Assembly: GCA_002706765.1 (NCBI GenBank)
Contig: PAJV01000044.1
Span: 1-64,000, forward strand
Origin: Gimesia sp.
Lineage (GTDB): Bacteria; Planctomycetota; Planctomycetia; Planctomycetales; Planctomycetaceae
Length of the DNA stretch: 64,000 bases
Direction: 5' to 3'
Shown: one piece after another, positions 55,139 to 63,633 of the stretch
Layout of the letters: each line of letters opens with the position of its first letter
How positions within the stretch are numbered: the stretch's first letter is position 1
The notes under the pieces: model-generated
Databases searched by the model: none
What the model was told of the DNA's origin: nothing
Seen by the model: only the letters and a program-made list of their open reading frames with translations
Program-made: the position numbers and the translations under genes

Positions 55139-56074
55139 ATGTCGATCACTGTCTCCCAAGCGTCACCGGAAGAGTGGCCTGAAGCATCAGCGTTCATTTT
55201 TGCTGATGCCTCAGAAGTGGATCAGAACCTGCAGATCGACGAATTCCTCGCTACTATCAAAGCCGATCAGAACGGTCGCAAACAGCTGCTGATCGCCCGT
55301 GAGAATGGGATTCTGCTGGGAGCAGGCGTGCTTGTTTTCACGGATGCGGCAACCGCTTTTTTCTGGCCTCCCTTTACGTCACGTACTGATTGTGCCGCGG
55401 CACTGCTTCAGGAAATGGCAGCCCGCATTGATCAGTCCGAAATCAGTATCGGTCAGGCACTGCTTGAGCCAGGACAACTGAATCTGAGGCGGTTATTGAC
55501 CCAGAACGGATTCCCGCATCTGACAAACCTGCTGTTCATGCGGCACCCTCTGACCGACGTCCGCCTCAGTGAGCCACTGAAAACCGAGCAGATTCAATGC
55601 GTTCGTTTTGATGGACAGGCAAACCGTCACCGTTTTCTGGAACTGCTGGAGCAGACGCACCAGCTCTCATTTGACTGCCCGGCTCTCAATCACTGCCGCA
55701 CCACGGAAGAATCGCTGGAATCACATCGCAGTTCCGGCGACTCTGATCAGAAGTACTGGTATCTGTTTCAACGTGATCATACCGACCTGGGTGTGCTGCT
55801 GTTATCGGAACATCGGGCTGAAAATCTCTGGGAAGTCGTCTACATGGGAGTCGCTCCCGGGCAGCGTGGAAAGGGTTATGGCGCCGCATTCATCGAATTC
55901 GGACTGCGACAGGCTGTCGCCCATAATCAATCCGGTTTAATGCTTGCCGTTGATCACAAAAATTCCTACGCGATAAAGATTTACGAAAAATCAGGTTTTA
56001 TCAGACAGCACACATTGAGCGTGCATGCGCGTATGCGTTCGCAATTCTCAGAAAAAAAACCAGAAATTCATTAA
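55139..56074 (+). CDS. GNAT-family N-acetyltransferase, tandem-domain type
   Basis: 311 residues, about twice a single GNAT domain, as in mycothiol-synthase-like proteins. The second half carries the acetyl-CoA motif VAPGQRGKGYGAAFIEFGL (about 238-256) and the SYAIKIYEKSGFIRQ end motif; the first half is degenerate and lacks the motif. Ribosome site is weak. It would acetylate an amine on a small molecule or protein in the cytoplasm; the substrate is unknown. It is transcribed toward dnaA with a 347-base gap. Confidence 0.8.
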   Translation: MSITVSQASPEEWPEASAFIFADASEVDQNLQIDEFLATIKADQNGRKQLLIARENGILLGAGVLVFTDAATAFFWPPFTSRTDCAAALLQEMAARIDQSEISIGQALLEPGQLNLRRLLTQNGFPHLTNLLFMRHPLTDVRLSEPLKTEQIQCVRFDGQANRHRFLELLEQTHQLSFDCPALNHCRTTEESLESHRSSGDSDQKYWYLFQRDHTDLGVLLLSEHRAENLWEVVYMGVAPGQRGKGYGAAFIEFGLRQAVAHNQSGLMLAVDHKNSYAIKIYEKSGFIRQHTLSVHARMRSQFSEKKPEIH

Positions 56075-56421
56075 CATGTTTTGCACAGGCAAAAGATGAG
56101 TCCGTTAATTATTTTTTGGATCAAAACTGTGATTTTCTGCTGGTAAAACAGCTTTTGATTTCGGTCTGAAAATTCTGAAAAAATTCCGATGCGTTTCTGT
56201 TTGACTCTCTGCGGATTCAAGCTAGTATCAGTCCCACTGAATGAGTAAACGCAGCGTCGATCAAGACCAATGCCTTAAATCTTTTGGCGCTGTAAACAAT
56301 GGAGCTTTTTAGCGCATCATTTCTACATATACCTCACAACCATGATCGATACGGAACGAGCAGGATCTGGCTTTTTCCTGTATTATGGGCGGGAATGTTG
56401 CGCGCGGGGGGAGGGTGCAAG
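56075..56421. other. Intergenic region upstream of dnaA
   Basis: A/T-rich around 56090-56200 and holds the dnaA promoter. I searched it by eye for DnaA boxes (TTATCCACA-like) and found none convincing, so it is not shown to be the origin. The ribosome site GGGGGAGGG at 56406-56414 is exceptionally strong. Confidence 0.5.
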
Positions 56422-57951
56422 ATGCAACCCACGTCTTTGGCAGTGGAGGGTACGCTTTGTGCTGAATCAGCAGGGCGACCAACGGAAGCCAAGCTGGGGC
56501 CTGTTTTAACCGAATCAAACGAGCAAGCAGTCTTTCGATTGCTTGCGCAGCAAGTCGGTCAGCGCAGTTTCCAGAACTGGTTCGCAGGAAAAGTCAGTCT
56601 CAAGCTGGAAGCAAGTCTCCTCATCATCGGAGTTGCCAGCCCGTTCTTACTGACCTGGATGCAGAAAAAGTTCTCCTCCGAGATCTATGCAACGGCGATC
56701 GCCTGTATCGGTCCCGCGGCAGAATATCGGTTCGAGGTCGATCCGCAACTGGCCAGCCAGGAATTGAGTTCGAAAGCACAGCCGGCAACTTCCCGGGTCA
56801 ACGGGGATACTACAAACCGCAAGCTGATGCCCTCTTCCGACCAGAAACCAGAACGCATCGACGGCGGTCATCAACCGGTTCAACAACCGGCTCAAGCGTC
56901 TCCCTATAAAGGCAGACGCTTTGCTGACCTGTCGACTTTCCTCTCAGGAAAATCGAATCAACTTGCCTACATGGCAACGTTGCAGGCGAGTGAACAGCCC
57001 GGGGCCCTGTATAACCCGCTGTTCATTCACGGCGGAGTCGGCCTGGGAAAAACACATCTGCTGGAAGGTTTCTATCGGAGAATTCGACAGCAGTACCCTT
57101 CACTGCAGGTTGTGTTTCTGACGGCTGAATCATTCGGAAATTACTTTTCCAAAGCATTACAGGAACGCTCACTACCCAGTTTCCGCCAGCGGTTTCGCAA
57201 CGTGGATGTCCTGATTATTGATGACATCGATTTCTTTGAATCCAAACGCATTTTCCAGGAAGAGCTATTACATACGATCAAACATCTGGAAAGCCATGGC
57301 AGGCAGCTGATCTTTTCCTCCGACCGGCATCCGCGGCTGTTAACGAAAATGAGTGAAGAGCTCACCACCCGGTTTCTGTCCGGCCTGGTCTGTCGGGTTG
57401 AAGCTCCGGAAACAGAACTGCGATTGCAAATTGCCCGTCAGCGGGCATTACAGCTCAAAACCCCCATTACCGAGGGCGCGCTGGAATACGTGGCCCGCCG
57501 CTTCACACATAATGTGCGGGAACTGGAAGGCGCCATTAACTGCCTGCAGACCTGGCACGTGATGACGAAACAGAAAATCACCACGACGATGGCGCGGCAG
57601 GTGCTGGCCGATCTCGAACGGGACTGTATCCGTATTGTGAAAATGGACGACATCCAACAGATCGTCTGCTCAACGTTTGGAATTTCAGAAGCTGACCTGA
57701 AATCTTCCCGACGCGCAAGAAATATCAGTCAGCCGCGCATGCTGGCCATGTTCCTCGCCAGGAAACTCACACAGGCCGCCTACACTGAAATCGGCGATTT
57801 TTTTGGCGGACGCAATCACAGCACGGTAATGTTCGCTGAGAAAAAAGTTCGTAAATGGCTCGAAAACCAGTCTTCCATCCGGGTCGCTTTGCAGGACTGG
57901 TCCACTGAAGAAATTATTGAATCGCTGGAACAGCAGCTGCTGGCCAGTTAA
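56422..57951 (+). CDS. dnaA: Chromosomal replication initiator protein DnaA
   Basis: 509 residues from the ATG at 56422, chosen for the GGGGGAGGG 7 bases upstream; a longer frame from 56299 lacks a site. Domain I (about 30-105, RSFQNWFAGKVSLKLEAS), variable linker to about 160, AAA+ domain with Walker A GGVGLGKT (204-211), Walker B VLIIDDID (263-270), TTRFLSGLVCRVEAPE, and domain IV ending GGRNHSTV (462-469) for DnaA-box binding. It unwinds the origin with ATP. dnaN, recF and gyrB, its usual neighbours, are absent, so the locus is rearranged or the origin is elsewhere. It converges with the TPR lipoprotein gene. Confidence 0.95.
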   Translation: MQPTSLAVEGTLCAESAGRPTEAKLGPVLTESNEQAVFRLLAQQVGQRSFQNWFAGKVSLKLEASLLIIGVASPFLLTWMQKKFSSEIYATAIACIGPAAEYRFEVDPQLASQELSSKAQPATSRVNGDTTNRKLMPSSDQKPERIDGGHQPVQQPAQASPYKGRRFADLSTFLSGKSNQLAYMATLQASEQPGALYNPLFIHGGVGLGKTHLLEGFYRRIRQQYPSLQVVFLTAESFGNYFSKALQERSLPSFRQRFRNVDVLIIDDIDFFESKRIFQEELLHTIKHLESHGRQLIFSSDRHPRLLTKMSEELTTRFLSGLVCRVEAPETELRLQIARQRALQLKTPITEGALEYVARRFTHNVRELEGAINCLQTWHVMTKQKITTTMARQVLADLERDCIRIVKMDDIQQIVCSTFGISEADLKSSRRARNISQPRMLAMFLARKLTQAAYTEIGDFFGGRNHSTVMFAEKKVRKWLENQSSIRVALQDWSTEEIIESLEQQLLAS

Positions 57952-57975
57952 TCAACGTGCATTCCGATTTACTGT

Positions 57976-60189
57976 TTAATATTGCCCCTGAGCGTTCGAG
58001 TATTGACCGGGAACCGGGACTGGCTGAGCGCCCCACTGAAACCGGGACGGTGCAGGCTGATTCGAATTCGGGTTCATGAGCAACTGCCGATTCTGATCTG
58101 CCGCCTGTTGGCCCGACTGATAGACTCCCTGTTGCTTGCCCTGCTGTAATTCGGAACCGGCGGTCCGCACGTTCGCAGGCGCGAAATCCGGATTGTTAGA
58201 ATACATGGCTGACTGAGGCAGCTCAGACGGTAACCGGGGAAACCCGCCGGCATTCTGGACAGGTTGCATGCCCTGCCCCTGGTATCCATTGGGCTGCTGG
58301 TGAGGTTGATTCGAGTATTCATAACCCGCCTGCCGCACACCACCGGCCTGGGGTTGCTGCTGATAGGCCGCCGGATCATATTGTACCTGCCGAATATTCT
58401 GTCCACCCGGTTGAAAGGCATTCTGACCGGGAACCTGGGCAGACGCCGGGATCAAAGTGCCGACCTGCGTCTGTGGACTCATCAAAGGTGAATTCCCGTA
58501 GGGATTCTGTTGCGCTTCTGCCATCGGAAACATCTGGCCGGGGCCGGCGTTCATTCCTGTCAGCGCGGCTTCTCGCATCTGCGCCTGATCGGTATTCTGC
58601 TGCTGATTCTCTGAATATTGATTTTCGGTATTCTGATTCTGTTGTGTCGAATTGATCCGATAATCGGGAAACTGTCCCGGCATCTGATACTGGTTGCCAT
58701 ACATGGGTTGTCCTGCCTGGGGCATATTAACCGGGTACTGTTGCTGTGGCATCTGCTGTGCTGGCAGCGCGGCATTCCCCTGGGGATTATTCTGGTACTG
58801 TCCCTGCTGTGAGGGGGGATAGTTCTGATACTGCTGATTCTGATTTTGATACTGTGGCGACTGCTGTGCGGCTTGCTGCTGCTCTTTCATGGCCCAGTAA
58901 TTGGAAGCATCGACGGCCTGACTGATTTCAGGATCGCCCGCGGGTGGCCAGGCCTGAATCTGTGCATCAGGATCAACATACTGCACGGGAGCAGGCGCAG
59001 GTTGCGGAGCCTGTACCAGGTGCCGAGGATTTTCCTGATGGGGGAACGTATTTTGTGGCGTGCTGGCAGTCTGCTGCAGCATGGCTGAATGAGGACTGAT
59101 GGCAGGCAGTTCCTGGACGGCATCACGGGCCTGGACTGCTTTTTCCCGTTCACGTCGCATCATCTCGGCAATCTGCTGGGTGGGATTCTGACCCGACTGA
59201 TTCATCGCGGGTGCTGTCGGTTGTTCCTGGATTTGCATCGCCCCATTTTGACCTGCCGCATATTGAACGGGTTGCTGCTGACTGGTCTGGACCTGCTCCA
59301 CCGGCTGTATTCCGGAAGACTGGTTCGCAGGAGCAAACCGCTGAACGTTGTGTTGAGTTGTGCCTGCCTGGGCCAGATTCATCTCCGGATTGACGCCGGG
59401 AAACAACTGGGCAAATTTTTGCCGGGCCTGGGCTTCGCCGCTCGTCATACGAAACAGAGCCAGCGCCTGGTCATATTGACCTGTTCGACCAAAATACCAG
59501 CCTAAGTGATCAAGGGAACGCACATGGCGAGGTTGATATTTGAGTGCTTCCCGCAGATATTTTTCACCATAGTCGTCCCGTCCCTGCAGCATATAGGAAT
59601 AGCCGATATCACTCAGCAAATCAGGATTGGCAGGATCAAGTTTCAGCGCTTTCAGGTAATACGCTTCCGCCGCGGGATAGTTTTTCTTTTTATCTTCGAT
59701 GATTGCCAGTCGATGCAGGGCTTCGAAATGACGGGGGTCCATCGCCAGCACCCGCTGGTAATACCCCTGGGCTTTCTCCAGGTTACCTGACCGATCTGCA
59801 TCGTAAGCCAGATTCAACTCCTGTTGTACCGTCGCTTCATCTGCTTGAGCAGGTGCAGTCCGGGCCGTACTCAACGGGAGTGCTTTGGATTCTGTCATGC
59901 TCGAGGTCGCTGTGATTTTTTGATCCAGTACCGGAATATCGGCTAACTGTTCCGCGCGATCGGGTTGTTCGTGCCTGCTGTGTCGTTCCAGTTGACCTCG
60001 TTTCCGCTCCTGAGCCATGGCGACTCGCAGTTTCTTCTGAATGTCAGACTCCACTTTTTCCTCTGTGACATTCTGAGCCAGATCATCCGAAGATTGTGAA
60101 CTCTGCGCAAAGGGACCAGACTGACAGCCATTCAAAAAGATAAAACAGCAGGACAGGACTGCGAGATGTTGAAACATTCGAGCTTTCAT
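57976..60189 (-). CDS. TPR lipoprotein with long Q/N-rich tail (TadD-like)
   Basis: 737 residues. Signal with lipobox CCFIFLNGC (C22). TPR repeats at about 118-250: AYDADRSGNLEKAQGYYQRV, ALHRLAIIEDKKKNYPAAEA, DLLSDIGYSYMLQGRDDYG and LDHLGWYFGRTGQYDQALAL. From about 270 to the end, roughly 465 residues, the chain is rich in Q, N, P, G and Y, with runs such as QYQNQNQQYQNYPPSQQGQ, and should be disordered. TadD lipoproteins of Tad/Flp pilus systems have the TPR part; the tail is an extension. The OmpA-like lipoprotein and secretin lie upstream on the same strand. Confidence 0.8.
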   Translation of the reverse strand: MKARMFQHLAVLSCCFIFLNGCQSGPFAQSSQSSDDLAQNVTEEKVESDIQKKLRVAMAQERKRGQLERHSRHEQPDRAEQLADIPVLDQKITATSSMTESKALPLSTARTAPAQADEATVQQELNLAYDADRSGNLEKAQGYYQRVLAMDPRHFEALHRLAIIEDKKKNYPAAEAYYLKALKLDPANPDLLSDIGYSYMLQGRDDYGEKYLREALKYQPRHVRSLDHLGWYFGRTGQYDQALALFRMTSGEAQARQKFAQLFPGVNPEMNLAQAGTTQHNVQRFAPANQSSGIQPVEQVQTSQQQPVQYAAGQNGAMQIQEQPTAPAMNQSGQNPTQQIAEMMRREREKAVQARDAVQELPAISPHSAMLQQTASTPQNTFPHQENPRHLVQAPQPAPAPVQYVDPDAQIQAWPPAGDPEISQAVDASNYWAMKEQQQAAQQSPQYQNQNQQYQNYPPSQQGQYQNNPQGNAALPAQQMPQQQYPVNMPQAGQPMYGNQYQMPGQFPDYRINSTQQNQNTENQYSENQQQNTDQAQMREAALTGMNAGPGQMFPMAEAQQNPYGNSPLMSPQTQVGTLIPASAQVPGQNAFQPGGQNIRQVQYDPAAYQQQPQAGGVRQAGYEYSNQPHQQPNGYQGQGMQPVQNAGGFPRLPSELPQSAMYSNNPDFAPANVRTAGSELQQGKQQGVYQSGQQAADQNRQLLMNPNSNQPAPSRFQWGAQPVPVPGQYSNAQGQY

Positions 60190-60565
60190 CGGATATCAAC
60201 CTTGATTCAGCGAGGGAAGATCGCTCAGTTTAATTCGACTCAATGGGAAATGGATTTCGTGCCCTCAATCGTGACCAGAACCAGACACAGGAATTTCAGA
60301 AATCTGACCGGAAAATCATCCGACAGTTTGTGACTGAAATACCAGCAGCTGAATTCTGCTGTTCGAGGGGCAACCGATAATTGTGATAAAGTGATTGGCA
60401 GGATTAGAAATGAGAGAGAAAGGTATCAGGCGCGGATTCTATGACGATTGTAAAATCATGTCGATACGAATTTTGGAAACGAAACGGAAGCCGGGCCAAA
60501 CCGGGTTTCGGCAGTCGTGGATGATCGCTGCGAACAACACATAAACCATTACTGCATATAAAGAT
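60190..60565. other. Intergenic region, nothing beyond a downstream terminator
   Basis: This 376-base stretch lies between the TPR lipoprotein start and the hairpin near 60.57 kb. It should hold the TPR gene promoter. No gene, box or repeat was recognised; A/T-rich near 60380-60430. Confidence 0.4.
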
Positions 60566-60603
60566 AAAAACGCCGCAGCATTAATTCTGCCGCGGCGTTT
60601 TCG
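60566..60603. terminator. Bidirectional hairpin terminator
   Basis: AACGCCGCAGCA (60569-60580) pairs with TGCCGCGGCGTT (60588-60599) with one mismatch, with A residues on one side and T residues on the other, so it can act on both strands. It lies 46 bases after the stop of the OmpA-like lipoprotein gene, on its minus-strand 3' side. Confidence 0.85.
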
Positions 60604-60648
60604 TTTCTGATTGTTATGATTTCTGCCGTCAGGCAACATTAACAGTGA

Positions 60649-61230
60649 TTAAAACCCGACGTTCCCACCACCGCCGCCAAAGCCTCCTCCTCCGCCGCCA
60701 CCGCCGCCGAAACCGCCACCCAGGCTGCCTCGAGTCGAGATGAAGCGGTAGTAGTCGATTTCAGCTTCGCGTGAATTGAGGGATCGCCCGTAAGGAGTCG
60801 AGACAATCGTTCGCTGATCCGCGTCCTGGTTACCCAGGTCGGTCAGGATGCGGGCCACCAGTTGGCGTCGATAGGCGTCCAGTTCGGGTGCATAGTTATT
60901 ATCGCTACGTTCCACGATCACCGGATAAGGGGCACTTCGCATGCGGGCACCGATTTCGAGAATATGATCTTTACCGTTCGTGGTCAGTTCGGCACTGTTC
61001 TCAACAAATTCGTTGCGATTGATAATAAAATCGACCGCTTCCGCATTGGATTCCATCGTATGGTAATGCGCGCGGTTGACACTACCCAGGGGGTAAACTT
61101 CGGGAATCGCAAAAGAGCGTTTGTGAACACCCCAGTTGCCTCCCCCACCCCAGCGGCAGCAACCGGCAACCAGCAGTATGCAACTGGATGTCAGAATCAG
61201 TTTATGCAATATTGAAAAACGGGCCATCAT
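60649..61230 (-). CDS. OmpA-like lipoprotein with glycine-rich tail (Tad/CpaD-type context)
   Basis: 193 residues with lipobox ILLVAGC (C24). Tandem ATGs follow GAGGGAC. Residues about 75-155 have an OmpA/CpaD-like layout (EFVENSAELTTNGKDHILEI, DAYRRQLVARILTDLGNQ, RTIVSTPYGRSLNSREAEID). The last 25 residues are almost pure glycine with phenylalanine, ending NVGF. The OmpA-like part would grip peptidoglycan or stabilise the secretin; the tail role is unknown. The secretin gene lies 159 bases upstream on the same strand. Confidence 0.75.
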   Translation of the reverse strand: MMARFSILHKLILTSSCILLVAGCCRWGGGGNWGVHKRSFAIPEVYPLGSVNRAHYHTMESNAEAVDFIINRNEFVENSAELTTNGKDHILEIGARMRSAPYPVIVERSDNNYAPELDAYRRQLVARILTDLGNQDADQRTIVSTPYGRSLNSREAEIDYYRFISTRGSLGGGFGGGGGGGGGFGGGGGNVGF

Positions 61231-61389
61231 GTCCCTCAGTTATTTACGACAACGTCGTCACTGCCTGGATATTAAAAGTACGAATGTTTCTTCCCGGAGA
61301 AGATCCCTCGTAATCTCTTGAATGAAAATCATTTTCTGTATCAGCAAGATTTGATCCTGCTGATGTCAGTCTCGAACAAACTGGAACTC

Positions 61390-63633
61390 TTATTCCCTGC
61401 CAAACAGGGAAAATCGGGATCGGGCCGGTTCTGGTTCCGCTGAGTCCCGTCGCATTTTTGGATCGATGTATCCTGCAGGCTGAATAAAGGAATTGTCCTG
61501 GTTTTCAGCTGCTCCATTCTGGAACCGGTTTTTGACCATTTGTGTAAATCTGCCCGACCGTGGTTGTGTCTGGGCTCCCTGGTATTGTCCGGGAGCATTG
61601 GCATGAGGCCCACTGGCTGCCGGCGCTGGTGGCGGAGGCAGGGGCTGATGTTGATTCGTGTGTGCCGGAACCTGGGGATTCACAGGCTGTGCCGGGAAGG
61701 AACTGCGATGCTGCGGAATCGGCTGTGCTGCCGCTCCCTGCTGATAGGTCCCCGTATTTGCAGGTGGATAATAAGGTGACGCAGGAGCCGGATTGAACGG
61801 CTGGTAACCTACTTCGATTCCCTGACCGGCACCGCGACCATAAGGCTGCAGCTGATAGACGGCTGTGTCCGGAGCCCCTTCCGTCATCGCATATTTATAC
61901 AATTCCTTATCTGCTGGCACTGTCACTTCAAAACCGGGATAAGGAGGAACTTCATCCTCTTCCATCGGTCGTACCAGTTGTGGAGTCACCGTAATCAGCA
62001 GTTCCGATTCACCCTGACTCGACTGTTTGGAACTGAACAGGTAACTGCCCACCAGCGGAATTTCTCCCAGCCAGGGAATACGGGTCACCCCGGTGGAAGT
62101 ATCATGTCCAAATAAACCCGCCAGTACAATGGTCTGTCCTTCGCGTAATTCCACGGTTGTCTGGGCCCGGCGTGAATTCAGACCGGGGATTCCCTGGACG
62201 GAGTTACTGTCATTGATCTGGCTGTATTCCGGTACGATTCGCATCCGGATCAAGTCTTTATCAATGACAATCGGCGTGACCACGATTGAGGTACCAAATC
62301 CGCGGAAGGTGGTGGATGTTCCCTGGGCGCCCCCGACACCAACAATTGTCGGAACCGCAAACTCACCACCGGCCAGGAAGCTGGCCGAGTGACCGCTCAA
62401 TACCGTGAGCGTCGGGCGTGCCATAATTTTGGTTGTCCCATTTTGAGCCAGTGCGTTGATCAGTACATTCACTTCACCAGCCTCAAAGATACCTGTCAAC
62501 GTCGAGGGAATTCCCCCCATGGAGGATCCCAGAAACTGTCGACCTCCGTCAAACAGGACACTTAAATCGACACCCAGCTGTCGCATCATCGTGCGGTTCA
62601 TCTGCGCGATCGTGACATGGATCATCACCTGGAATTCTCCCGGGATCTCTAACATGTTCACAATAAAGGAAGAGGCATAACCATTGTTTCCGATACCGTC
62701 CAGCATGCCCCCTGCACCATAACCGCCTCCATAGGCAGCACCGGCTCCCACCGGCTGAGGTCCCCCCAGGTTGCCTTCGTAGTTGATTACTTCACCGCGA
62801 ATGACCGACAGAATATTGGCCGCTTCCGTCGCATCAGAGGCCTCTCCTTTGACAATAATTTTCCGGGAGAGAGGAATCAGATACACTTTACTGTTCGGAA
62901 AGAGAACCGCAATTTTTCGTTCCAGCTTGCCGTAATCAATCCGCCGCTGGCCTTCCAGGCTGGGGTCCTGAATTGTATGTACGAGATAGGTAATCGGCGT
63001 GTCGTCACCTTCAAACCATAACGTTAAGGTCGTGGTCCCCATTTCCAGTCCCACAATCGAAATTTCCGTGGGGGAATAGGTGACGAATTCAATAATCGAA
63101 GGGTCAGCAATTGCGTACCGCCGAATTCGTGAATTGGTGATGATCAGCTGGCTGCGACGGATGATAATTTCCATCTCGTCGAAAATGCCGGGAGTTGAGC
63201 GGATTTGAGTCGGCAGAGGTTTCCGGGTAATACGGCCTGTATCCTGCACCATCTGAATGTTGGAACCGTTTGAATGATCTGCCGCATCCTGAATGGGAAC
63301 CACACCTTGCGGCGCGGAATCAAACTGGGACGGAGGTTGATACTGGTTTTGTGGCAGATATTGAGGTGAGACTCGATGTTGAATCTGCACAGGAGGTTGT
63401 GCGTATTGACGTTGCATCTGAGGACGTTGCATCTGTGCAGGAGGTGCTGCCGATTGTGCGCCACGTTGAAGTGAACGCGGGGGCCTCTGCAGCATCGTGG
63501 GTCCCTGGGCCAGCGCAAAGTGTGCAAGCGAAGATAGACTCGCGAGGCTGATCGCGATAATTTTTATGGCATTTTGAAAACGAATCGTTTCAAAATATCG
63601 AATTGCCGATCCATGGCAGTTCTGCTTGAACAT
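61390..63633 (-). CDS. Type II/Tad-type outer-membrane secretin (CpaC/RcpA-like)
   Basis: 747 residues from the ATG at 63633, with GGGGAG 9 bases upstream and a signal peptide (IIAISLASLSSLAHFALAQ). After a proline/glutamine-rich stretch come the pilus N-terminal domain (RRSQLIITNSRIRRYAIADP, LTLWFEGDDTPITYLVHTIQ), a BON-like domain (KVYLIPLSRKIIVKGEASD) and the secretin core (MARPTLTVLSGHSASFLAGG, VELREGQTIVLAGLFG, RIPWLGEIPLVGSYLFSS, ELLITVTPQLVRP). The last 150 residues are a proline/glutamine-rich extension. It forms the outer-membrane pore for Flp/Tad pili or a related export system. Confidence 0.9.
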   Translation of the reverse strand: MFKQNCHGSAIRYFETIRFQNAIKIIAISLASLSSLAHFALAQGPTMLQRPPRSLQRGAQSAAPPAQMQRPQMQRQYAQPPVQIQHRVSPQYLPQNQYQPPSQFDSAPQGVVPIQDAADHSNGSNIQMVQDTGRITRKPLPTQIRSTPGIFDEMEIIIRRSQLIITNSRIRRYAIADPSIIEFVTYSPTEISIVGLEMGTTTLTLWFEGDDTPITYLVHTIQDPSLEGQRRIDYGKLERKIAVLFPNSKVYLIPLSRKIIVKGEASDATEAANILSVIRGEVINYEGNLGGPQPVGAGAAYGGGYGAGGMLDGIGNNGYASSFIVNMLEIPGEFQVMIHVTIAQMNRTMMRQLGVDLSVLFDGGRQFLGSSMGGIPSTLTGIFEAGEVNVLINALAQNGTTKIMARPTLTVLSGHSASFLAGGEFAVPTIVGVGGAQGTSTTFRGFGTSIVVTPIVIDKDLIRMRIVPEYSQINDSNSVQGIPGLNSRRAQTTVELREGQTIVLAGLFGHDTSTGVTRIPWLGEIPLVGSYLFSSKQSSQGESELLITVTPQLVRPMEEDEVPPYPGFEVTVPADKELYKYAMTEGAPDTAVYQLQPYGRGAGQGIEVGYQPFNPAPASPYYPPANTGTYQQGAAAQPIPQHRSSFPAQPVNPQVPAHTNQHQPLPPPPAPAASGPHANAPGQYQGAQTQPRSGRFTQMVKNRFQNGAAENQDNSFIQPAGYIDPKMRRDSAEPEPARSRFSLFGRE

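Noticed and set aside
56075-56421. Replication origin next to dnaA
   Set aside because: No convincing DnaA boxes or AT-rich repeats were found, and dnaN is not adjacent.
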